This document shows positions 8,374-14,875 of a stretch of DNA of 16,351 bases, piece by piece (position 1 is the stretch's first letter; every line of letters begins with the position of its first letter). The translations under genes were made by a program, and so were the position numbers. This DNA comes from Bacteroidales bacterium UBA1745. GTDB taxonomy: Bacteria; Bacteroidota; Bacteroidia; Bacteroidales; UBA932. The notes under the pieces were generated by a model that had not been told where the DNA came from, ran no database searches, and was given only the letters and a program-made list of their open reading frames with translations. The stretch spans positions 34,172 to 50,522 of the forward strand of contig DCHT01000007.1 in NCBI GenBank assembly GCA_002314885.1. Reading direction: 5' to 3'.

Positions 8374-8411
8374 CAGCCCTGCCGCAGTTGATGCATCAGG
8401 GTTGTTTTTTT
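8374..8411 (+). terminator. Intrinsic terminator (hairpin plus T-tract)
   Basis: CAGCCCTG at 8374-8381 pairs with CAGGGTTG at 8397-8404 (eight pairs, one of them G-U), with a 15-nt loop, and is followed directly by seven T residues at 8405-8411. This has the form of a rho-independent terminator on the plus strand and would end the helicase transcript, or one started at the promoter near 8335. A perfect 10-bp palindrome TGATGCATCA (8389-8398) overlaps the loop and the 3' arm and could form a competing fold. Confidence 0.75.
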
Positions 8412-8472
8412 GTCTTTTGTGGCCGCCGATTTCACTCCAAATCCCAAAATCCGCAATATTTTCAGATATTTT

Positions 8473-8494
8473 TTGAGATTCCGTTGAGATTCGG
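8473..8494 (+). repeat. Tandem 11-bp direct repeat, possible operator
   Basis: TTGAGATTCCG (8473-8483) is followed without a gap by TTGAGATTCGG (8484-8494), 10 of 11 bases identical. The 11-bp period is about one helical turn, which would place two protein-binding half-sites on the same face of DNA. It lies 22-43 bp upstream of a -7-like element for the lipoprotein operon, where an activator or response regulator usually binds. No regulator gene is in the window. Confidence 0.5.
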
Positions 8495-8515
8495 CTTCCG
8501 CGTTGTTTGCTTTGT

Positions 8516-8523
8516 CATATTTG
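8516..8523 (+). promoter_or_regulatory. Candidate -7 element of the lipoprotein operon
   Basis: CATATTTG matches TAnnTTTG except for its first base and is followed by CACC, giving an expected RNA start near 8529 and a leader of about 30 nt before the ATG at 8559. No good -33 TTTG lies at the proper distance, in keeping with an activated promoter using the repeat just upstream. Tentative. Confidence 0.3.
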
Positions 8524-8558
8524 CACCAGGCCGCATAGTGGCGACTGATATGTGAGTT

Positions 8559-9617
8559 ATGAGAAAGATTGTTTTGATTGCTGCGGCCGCAGTGCTGATC
8601 GCAGCGTGTGAAAGCCTCGAATGGGGCAGAGGTGAGTTGAGGCTTGGATTCGTGGACGGGGACTATGTGAGTACAAAGTCCTATCACGCTCTTCCCGATA
8701 CTTCCGATTTTATCCTGACGGTAACTGATGCCAGTGGGAAACAGGTCTACAATGGCCTCTACGGTGCATCTCCGGAAGCCCTTTCCGTGGGCGCGGGAAC
8801 CTATACCGTAAGGGTTGTCTCCAACGAATTCACGGCTCCGGCCTTCGATGCTCCGCAGTTCGGGGATGAACAGACCGTCAAGGTTGCCGCAGGTGCCAAA
8901 GTGTCCGTGAAACTGGTCTGCTCCCAGATCAACAGCGGAATGCGTCTGAGAATCGATTCCAGCTTCCTGACTGCCTGTCCGGATGGCCTGCTGTTCCTGA
9001 AATCCTCTGAAGGCAGACTGCATTACGCCTATATGGAAGACAGGATTGCCTACTTCAATCCGGGCACCGTTTCCGTCATTCTGGAGGAGTCCGGAAAAGC
9101 GGAGGTACTGCTCTCCAGGACGCTTGCCGAACAGCAAGTGCTGACTATGAACATCTCTGCGACTAGCGCTTCGGATGCGTCCTCGTTGACTCTCCAGTTG
9201 GATACGGCAAGGACTTGGCTGTCGGATGATTATGTCATCGGGGGGACTAATCCATCAAAGGGAACAGCCCCTGATTCCGCCTATTCCACAGTGACCGCCA
9301 AGGAAAATATCGGCGCTACAGGCGTGTGGGTGCTCGGATATATAGTAGGTGGGGATATGACTTCGTCTGTCAATGGAATCAAGTACAGCGGGCCTTTCAC
9401 TTCCAGGACCAACCTTGCCATCGGACCTCGTTCCATCGTCAGTTCCAAGTCCTCCTGCCTGTCCGTGTTTCTGCCTACCGGGGCCGTGCGCGATGCCCTC
9501 AATCTGGTGGATCATCCGGAGAATATAGGAAAGCAGGTCTTCGTAAAGGGGGATATAGTTGAGGCCTATTATGGCATACCGGGGGTGAAGAACGTCACTG
9601 AGTATCAGTTCAAATGA
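8559..9617 (+). CDS. Predicted surface lipoprotein, DUF4493-like plus DUF6359-like domains
   Basis: The 352-residue product begins with a lipoprotein signal peptide (MRKIVLIAAAAVLIAA) with the acylated cysteine at C17. The N-terminal part (about 25-220) looks like the DUF4493 family of Bacteroidetes lipoproteins: GELRLGFVDGDY, a FILTVTDASG strand, LSVGAGTYTVRV and an INSGMRLRID stretch. The C-terminal part (about 251-350) resembles DUF6359: GVWVLGYIVGG, TSRTNLAIG, SVFLPTGAVRDALNLVDHP, and a last strand with IPGVKNVTEYQF. Both assignments are from memory of these families. Neither has a known enzymatic role; DUF4493 proteins often accompany fimbrial or outer-surface lipoprotein genes. The stop overlaps the next start as ATGA, so the two genes are translationally coupled. 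Expected location is the outer membrane or cell surface. Confidence 0.85.
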   Translation: MRKIVLIAAAAVLIAACESLEWGRGELRLGFVDGDYVSTKSYHALPDTSDFILTVTDASGKQVYNGLYGASPEALSVGAGTYTVRVVSNEFTAPAFDAPQFGDEQTVKVAAGAKVSVKLVCSQINSGMRLRIDSSFLTACPDGLLFLKSSEGRLHYAYMEDRIAYFNPGTVSVILEESGKAEVLLSRTLAEQQVLTMNISATSASDASSLTLQLDTARTWLSDDYVIGGTNPSKGTAPDSAYSTVTAKENIGATGVWVLGYIVGGDMTSSVNGIKYSGPFTSRTNLAIGPRSIVSSKSSCLSVFLPTGAVRDALNLVDHPENIGKQVFVKGDIVEAYYGIPGVKNVTEYQFK

Positions 9618-11992
9618 GAGCGTTCCGGATACTCCTGCTGCTGGTGGTTTTCCTGACTTCGTGTGTGCAGATGCAGGAGAACCAAGGCGCTGAGACCCTT
9701 GTCACGGTGAGTTTCACCTTGGATGAGACCCGTTCGCTCTACAGGAGCACCGAGTCCAACGTGGATGACGTCTGCCTGTGGATTTTCAGGGATGGTGCCT
9801 TGGAATCTTACCGCTACATCGAGAGAGGAACTTCAGCCGAACTGTCCCTTCGGACAGGGAGCAGATATAGTTTCTATGCCCTTGCGAATATGTATCGCGA
9901 TTTCGAGGACCTGGAAAATGATGGGGACGAGGGCCTGCACATAAGCAGCATTGACGAGTTGAAGAACCTGAAACTGCTGATGTCGGACTTCCTGCTGGAT
10001 CAGACTGGCTGCAGCCTTCCGATGGCGGGAGCGCTGGAAGATGTACTGGTGGAGGATGGGACTCCGGTGTCCATTCAACTGGTGCGTCTGTTCTCCAAGA
10101 TAGTCTTCCGCTTTGATCCTGATGATGGTCTGGTGGGGGAGAATGTGGTGCTGACTTCGGTACGCCTGAGGAATGCCGCATCGTCCGTGCTGCCCTTCAA
10201 TGAAGGCTGCTGGAGCGAGGGCGTCGCAGATGGCGACAGGGCATCCGTGGATGACCTGATTCGTATGAACGCCGGGGGCGGAGCCGAATTCTATTGCTTG
10301 GAAAACTGCTGTGGAGTGTCCTCAAATGCGAATTCCCGCACGAAATTCCCGGAGGGGGCGCCTTACGGGAGACCGACTTATCTGGAGGTCTGCGCCAATG
10401 TCTCCGGCTTCAATTTCAGTGGGAGCGTCACCTGGCGCTTCTGCCCCGGGGAGAACAATTACAATGATTACAACCTGCGTCGTGGCTACCTCTATACGGT
10501 AACTCTCCGATCTCTTTATTCCACTGTGGAGGATGGCCGCGACGATTGGCAGGTTGACACCGGCGACCTGACGCGTGACGATGGCTCCGTGGTGATTTCG
10601 CTCTATGCGGGGCAGTTCCACAAACTGAAACTCAATGACTGGGATGAGGTGCTTTACTACGACAGGTCCAGCAGCCGTTGGAATTACTTCATTACATATA
10701 ATGACGATGATAACCAGACTGTGGAACTGCCTAACGGATGCCGTCTGATGACACGTTTTTCGGAAGAGAACGGCTCCAGTTGCAATCCCGAGTTCTACGT
10801 CTGCTCCACAGGGGCATCGCTTTCGGATGCGGAAGAAAGTGTCAAGGTCATACATACGGACGGTACTGAGGACAGATATGTGCTGAGGCCACCGCTTGCC
10901 CCTCGCGCCTTTGATGATATAAGTTCCATAGTCGTCTGCGAGGATGGCTATGATTCCGATGTCTATTCTATTGTGCTGAATGGCAGTTTGGGACAGGTTG
11001 AGGCTATGTCTTTCCGGATTCCGGAGAATTATCTTGGCGAAGATTGGGACTATGAGGACCAATGGGATTTGTTCAGGGAACTATATATGCCGTCCTTGCC
11101 GGCGGAAATCGGATGCGATTTGGAGATGCGAAACAGCCGGCTGTGCTTCAATTTCTATGGCAAGTCCGTTCACTCGAACTCGCGTCTGACGCTTTCCAAT
11201 CAGCTGTTCAGCCAGTTGGTGGACTATACCGTGACTCCGGCCTTTCCTGGCGCAGGATATCTTGGACGCTTCTACAACTATGAACTGGCTCCGAACTCCC
11301 TGCAGTCCAGCTACTGCACTCATCTGCCTGAGGGAACTACCACACACGCATCCTGGACGACTCCTTCGGACTGTTATCTGAATGTCTCCGGAGGTGGAGT
11401 CGTCAGTTTTGGTTTTCCTCTGTCCGGTCTTGCCTACAGGTATCCCGCCTTCGGGGAACAGGAGATATCCGGTAGCGTGACAAACCCTCATACGGGCCGC
11501 GTAATCAGTGGCTATTATTCATTCGATGTGGTGCTCTACCTGCCTCTGATGGCCAGCGAAGCCATACTTTCGGGAAGCAGCAATACTACGGTGATAGGTG
11601 CGACGGTGGCCGTGGGGACGACTCCGTCCTTCTATGACAACAAGGATATCTGGGAGTATGTCTTTATGCAGACTCTGGATTTCGTGGAACTGAGCCTTGG
11701 CGGAACTTCGCAGTTGATGATACCGAGCCCGGACTTCGAGGATGCGATGTTCAATCTGCGTATAGGATCGAATGCAAGCACCTACGGGGTGGAGTTCCTG
11801 GCGAGGAATGCCGCCGTCAACCTGGAGGGTTTCGAGGATCCTGAATCGGGAGACATAGTCAGTTCCCTGGAGACGGATTGCGCGCTGCTGGTGCGTTTCG
11901 AGGACGTAAATACGACAATCACCCCGGTTTGTAACGTGTACAACCAGGGTGACCGTATCTATGAGTGCCTTTGGGGCCGCCGAAGCGACTAG
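9614..11992 (+). CDS. Large predicted surface lipoprotein, FimB/Mfa2 or DUF4906-like
   Basis: The 792-residue product has a clear lipoprotein signal: basic start, hydrophobic core RILLLLVVF and lipobox LTSC with C17. Residues about 28-170 resemble the N-terminal beta-sandwich of FimB/Mfa2-type fimbrial anchors and DUF4906 proteins: VTVSFTLDETRS, then VDDVCLWIFRDGALES, then LVRLFSKIVFRFD (156-168), equivalent to the usual RLVAKI strand. The rest is beta-rich, rich in Ser, Gly, Tyr and Asp, without recognisable catalytic motifs, and fits a tip, anchor or adhesin role on the cell surface. It starts inside the stop codon of the DUF4493-like gene (ATGA) and should be co-expressed with it. Its TAG shares bases with the TAG of the convergent OPT gene. 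Coding status and lipoprotein nature are firm; family is moderately sure; function is unknown. Confidence 0.85.
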   Translation: MRAFRILLLLVVFLTSCVQMQENQGAETLVTVSFTLDETRSLYRSTESNVDDVCLWIFRDGALESYRYIERGTSAELSLRTGSRYSFYALANMYRDFEDLENDGDEGLHISSIDELKNLKLLMSDFLLDQTGCSLPMAGALEDVLVEDGTPVSIQLVRLFSKIVFRFDPDDGLVGENVVLTSVRLRNAASSVLPFNEGCWSEGVADGDRASVDDLIRMNAGGGAEFYCLENCCGVSSNANSRTKFPEGAPYGRPTYLEVCANVSGFNFSGSVTWRFCPGENNYNDYNLRRGYLYTVTLRSLYSTVEDGRDDWQVDTGDLTRDDGSVVISLYAGQFHKLKLNDWDEVLYYDRSSSRWNYFITYNDDDNQTVELPNGCRLMTRFSEENGSSCNPEFYVCSTGASLSDAEESVKVIHTDGTEDRYVLRPPLAPRAFDDISSIVVCEDGYDSDVYSIVLNGSLGQVEAMSFRIPENYLGEDWDYEDQWDLFRELYMPSLPAEIGCDLEMRNSRLCFNFYGKSVHSNSRLTLSNQLFSQLVDYTVTPAFPGAGYLGRFYNYELAPNSLQSSYCTHLPEGTTTHASWTTPSDCYLNVSGGGVVSFGFPLSGLAYRYPAFGEQEISGSVTNPHTGRVISGYYSFDVVLYLPLMASEAILSGSSNTTVIGATVAVGTTPSFYDNKDIWEYVFMQTLDFVELSLGGTSQLMIPSPDFEDAMFNLRIGSNASTYGVEFLARNAAVNLEGFEDPESGDIVSSLETDCALLVRFEDVNTTITPVCNVYNQGDRIYECLWGRRSD

Positions 11993-13962
11993 GCTTTCTT
12001 GCTGTCGCTCTTCATCGCGAATACGATGAGGAACATAATGAGTGCGAGGTATGGGAAGATGGCCATAAGTTCGCCCCACTGGCTGTTCCATTCATACATA
12101 AACGGATCCACGTTGGCGAATTTGAGTATGGCGCTGACTACGCCCATAAGCGCACCGCCGGCGATGAAACCTGAAGCGATGAGTGTACCTTTCTCGGCAC
12201 GTGCGTCGTTGACTTCCTTGCTCTTGCTGCGAGTGCTGACGAACCAGGAGATGATGCCGCCCACGAGGAGAGGGAGGTTGAGCTCAAGCGGAATGAACAT
12301 ACCCAGGCAGAAGGCGAGGGCAGGGACACCGCACCAGTTGAGTATGAGGGCGATGACTGCACCCATTGCGTAGAGGGCCCAAGGTGCGTTTCCGCCGTTC
12401 ATCATTGGACCGATTACGGCTGCCATTGCGTTGGCCTGAGGGGCTACGAGGGCGTTTTCGCCGGTGAAGCCGTAGGTCTTGTTGAGGATGACCATCACAC
12501 CGCAGACGGTGACGGCGGCTACAACCGTGCCGAGGAACTTCCAGGTTTCCTGCTTGGCTGGGGTGGTGCCGATCCAGTAGCCGATCTTGAGGTCGGTGAT
12601 GAAGGCACCGGCCACTGAGAGAGCCGTGCAGACAACGCCGCCGATGATGACTGCTGCAATCATACCTGAGTCACCCTTGATGCCCATTCCGACGAGGACG
12701 AGGGAGGTGATGATGAGGGTCATAATCGTCATACCGCTGACAGGGTTGGAACCCACGATGGCGATGGCATTGGCGGCCACTGTTGTGAAGAGGAAGGCGA
12801 TCACCGCTGCGATGAGCAGGGCGATGATGGCCTGCCACCAGTTGCAGGCAGTGCCGAATACGAAGAATGCGTAAGCGAGTATGAGGGTGAGTGCCACTCC
12901 ATAGACGATGATGGTCATAGGGAGGTCCTTCTGAGTCCTCTCCACGCTGGTGGTCTCACCAGGCTTTCTCTTCATCTCCTTGACGGCGAGGCCGAAAGCG
13001 GACTTGATCACACCCATTGACTTGAGTATGCCTATGATGCCGGCAGTGGCGATGCCACCGATTCCGACAGGACGGGCGTAGGTTGAGAATATCTCTTCTG
13101 CGCTCATAGAACCCACTGTGGAGCCGATTCCGGTGCCCATAAGGTCGATGACGCTGTCGCCTCCGAAGAGGTTGATGAGCGGCACGAGCACGAACCACAC
13201 GAGGAAGCTGCCGCAGCAGATGATGAGCGAATATTTGAGACCGATGATGTAGCCAAGGCCGAGCACAGCGGCTCCGGTGTTGTTCTTGACCACGATCTTG
13301 TGATTGTCAGCGAGAGCTGCGCCCCAGGCCGTCATACGGCTGGTGATGGTCTCGGACCAGGTGCCGAATGTTGCTACGAGAAAGTCATAGAGACCGCCCA
13401 CGAGACCGCTGATGAGCAGGGTGAGGGCGCCCTTCTTGTTGCCTTCTCCGTTGACGAGCACCTGAGTGGTGGCGGTTGCCTCAGGGAAAGGATACTTTCC
13501 GTGCATCTCCTTGACGAAGTATTTGCGGAAAGGAATCAGGAAGAGGATTCCGAGCACGCCTCCGAGCAGGGAGGAGATCATCATCTGCCAGAAGCTTACC
13601 TCCAGATGGAGAATGTAGATTGCAGGCAGGGTGAAGATGGCACCGGCCACGATCGCACCGGAGCAGGCTCCGATGGACTGGATGATGACGTTCTGGCCCA
13701 TTGCGCCCTTCTTGCCGATGACGCCTGAAAGGCCCACGGCGATGATTGCGATTGGAATTGCGGCCTCGAATACCTGGCCGACCTTGAGTCCGAGGTAGGC
13801 GGCTGCGGCGGAGAATATCACCGTCATCAGCACACCGAACACAACGGAGTAGATGGTTACTTCCTTGGGCGTCTGGTCCGCAGGGAGCAGCGGCTTGTAC
13901 TCTTCGCCCGGTTTCAGTTCACGGCCGGCGTTCTCCGGCAGTCTGGTTGGTTCGTTTTCCAT
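11989..13962 (-). CDS. OPT-family oligopeptide/metal-chelate transporter
   Basis: The 657-residue product is a polytopic inner-membrane protein of the OPT superfamily (oligopeptide transporters and yellow-stripe-like metal-chelate carriers). OPT proteins are secondary carriers, generally proton-coupled; the substrate here cannot be told. It opens with a short cytoplasmic tail rich in Pro and Glu, then KEVTIYSVVFGVLMTVIF and AYLGLKVG (55-62). Hallmarks are KYPFPEATATTQVL (156-169) and SNPVSGMTIM (405-414), both typical of bacterial OPT members. About 14-16 membrane segments are apparent. It starts 18 bp after the stop of the pseudouridine synthase gene, so the two probably share one transcript. 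Its 3' end overlaps by 4 bp the end of the opposing lipoprotein gene, and no terminator is seen between them. Confidence 0.94.
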   Translation of the reverse strand: MENEPTRLPENAGRELKPGEEYKPLLPADQTPKEVTIYSVVFGVLMTVIFSAAAAYLGLKVGQVFEAAIPIAIIAVGLSGVIGKKGAMGQNVIIQSIGACSGAIVAGAIFTLPAIYILHLEVSFWQMMISSLLGGVLGILFLIPFRKYFVKEMHGKYPFPEATATTQVLVNGEGNKKGALTLLISGLVGGLYDFLVATFGTWSETITSRMTAWGAALADNHKIVVKNNTGAAVLGLGYIIGLKYSLIICCGSFLVWFVLVPLINLFGGDSVIDLMGTGIGSTVGSMSAEEIFSTYARPVGIGGIATAGIIGILKSMGVIKSAFGLAVKEMKRKPGETTSVERTQKDLPMTIIVYGVALTLILAYAFFVFGTACNWWQAIIALLIAAVIAFLFTTVAANAIAIVGSNPVSGMTIMTLIITSLVLVGMGIKGDSGMIAAVIIGGVVCTALSVAGAFITDLKIGYWIGTTPAKQETWKFLGTVVAAVTVCGVMVILNKTYGFTGENALVAPQANAMAAVIGPMMNGGNAPWALYAMGAVIALILNWCGVPALAFCLGMFIPLELNLPLLVGGIISWFVSTRSKSKEVNDARAEKGTLIASGFIAGGALMGVVSAILKFANVDPFMYEWNSQWGELMAIFPYLALIMFLIVFAMKSDSKKA

Positions 13963-13980
13963 ATTCTGTGTTGTTTGTTT

Positions 13981-14712
13981 CTATTTTTCCATTCCTTTCC
14001 AAGCCTCCGGAAGCGGTGCCTCGATCAGCATATCCGTCTTCTTGACCGGATGCACGAAGTTGATGCGCCTTGCGTGGAGGCAGATTCCTCCGTCCGGATT
14101 GCTGCGTGGCGCTCCGTACTTGAGGTCGCCCTTGATGACCATACCTGCATTCGAGAGCTGGCAGCGTATCTGGTGGTGTCGACCGGTAAGCAGCTCGACC
14201 TCCACGAGATAGTATCGCTCGGTCCTTCCTATATATTTATATATTAGTCTGGCGAGTTTGGCATCCTTGACCGGTGGCTGTTCGTATCCGCCCGCGCCCG
14301 GCCTGGCCACGTATGCCTTGTTCTGCTTTTCATTGCGCGTAAGCCAGTCCTTGAGTTCCTCCTCCTTCTGCCTCGGTTCCGAGCAGACGAGGGCCCAGTA
14401 GAACTTGTGCACGCCGCTCTCGCGGAACATCGCGGACAGCCTTTCGAGGGCCTTGCTGGTCTTTGCGAACATACAGATGCCGCTGACTGGGCGGTCCAGG
14501 CGGTGTGGCACACCCATAAACACCTGACCTGGCTTGGAGTCCCTCTGGGCAATGAAGGCCTTGAGTGTCTCTGCGAGGCATTCGTCCCCGGTCTTGTCGC
14601 CCTGGACTATCTCGCCGACCCTCTTGTTGATCACGAGTATGTGGTTGTCTTCGTAGAGAATCCTGCCTTCGATGTCGGAGAATTCCTGCTTTGTCAGTTC
14701 CCTGTATATCAT
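13981..14712 (-). CDS. RluA-family RNA pseudouridine synthase
   Basis: The enzyme isomerises specific uridines in rRNA or tRNA to pseudouridine. The 243-residue product has the RluA-family motif HRLDRPVSG (70-78), with the catalytic aspartate D73. The later motifs LLTGRHHQIRCQL (175-187) and CLHARRINFVHP (211-222) are also present. It lacks an N-terminal S4 domain, so it is a short RluA-type enzyme; the exact RNA target cannot be assigned. I start it at the ATG at 14712 (MIYRELTKQ) rather than the in-frame ATG at 14778. The added residues are not family-like, and a perfect -7 element TACCTTTG lies between the two. RNA started from that element would be leaderless or nearly so. The OPT gene follows 18 bp downstream. 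Confidence 0.93.
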   Translation of the reverse strand: MIYRELTKQEFSDIEGRILYEDNHILVINKRVGEIVQGDKTGDECLAETLKAFIAQRDSKPGQVFMGVPHRLDRPVSGICMFAKTSKALERLSAMFRESGVHKFYWALVCSEPRQKEEELKDWLTRNEKQNKAYVARPGAGGYEQPPVKDAKLARLIYKYIGRTERYYLVEVELLTGRHHQIRCQLSNAGMVIKGDLKYGAPRSNPDGGICLHARRINFVHPVKKTDMLIEAPLPEAWKGMEK

Positions 14713-14719
14713 AATGTCA

Positions 14720-14727
14720 CAAAGGTA
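14720..14727 (-). promoter_or_regulatory. -7 element for the pseudouridine synthase-OPT unit
   Basis: The minus strand reads TACCTTTG, an exact match to the Bacteroidota TAnnTTTG element. Only 7 nt separate it from the ATG at 14712, predicting a leaderless or very short-leader mRNA. A TTTG at 14741-14744 is only 13 bp upstream, too near for a standard -33 site, so the -33 part is unresolved. Confidence 0.45.
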
Positions 14728-14850
14728 GGTATTTTTCTGCCAAATTGTCAGTTGAAACGGGCAATTTTCCAGTGGCACAGGATTCGTTATATCCTCGGCG
14801 TCCCTGACCGGAAAAATTCATACAGAACGGTAAGGAAAGTGAAATTGAAA

Positions 14851-14875
14851 AGTAAATAATAAAAACGATAAAAAA
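14851..14875 (+). promoter_or_regulatory. A-rich translation leader of dnaK
   Basis: The 25 nt before the dnaK ATG contain only three G or C residues and end in a run of six A. There is no Shine-Dalgarno. Such A-rich, unstructured leaders are the usual mark of efficiently translated genes in Bacteroidota, and this one supports the chosen start. Confidence 0.6.

Larger units (their letters stand above)
14713..14875. promoter_or_regulatory. Divergent intergenic region between the pseudouridine synthase gene and dnaK
   Basis: This 163-bp region must drive dnaK rightward and the synthase-OPT unit leftward. I looked for the CIRCE heat-shock operator (TTAGCACTC-N9-GAGTGCTAA) and did not find it. 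A TTGAAA at 14752-14757 resembles a sigma-32 -35 box but has no fitting -10 partner. The dnaK promoter therefore cannot be assigned by eye. Confidence 0.5.

Noticed and set aside
8361..9137. 258-codon minus-strand open frame across the terminator and first lipoprotein gene
   Set aside because: No family resemblance, and it covers the terminator and the lipoprotein signal region of the plus-strand gene; a shadow frame.
10322..11062. 246-codon minus-strand open frame inside the large lipoprotein gene
   Set aside because: Antisense to a gene with a clear lipobox and a continuous 792-codon frame; no recognisable product.
11519..12091. 190-codon minus-strand open frame across the lipoprotein/OPT junction
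   Set aside because: Overlaps the 3' ends of two well-supported genes in other frames and shows no domain.
14713..14778. N-terminal extension of the pseudouridine synthase to the ATG at 14778
   Set aside because: The added 22 residues are unlike the family and span a perfect -7 promoter element, so the ATG at 14712 is preferred.
14713..14875. CIRCE or sigma-32 type heat-shock control of dnaK
   Set aside because: No inverted repeat of CIRCE type is present, and the single TTGAAA lacks a matching downstream box.
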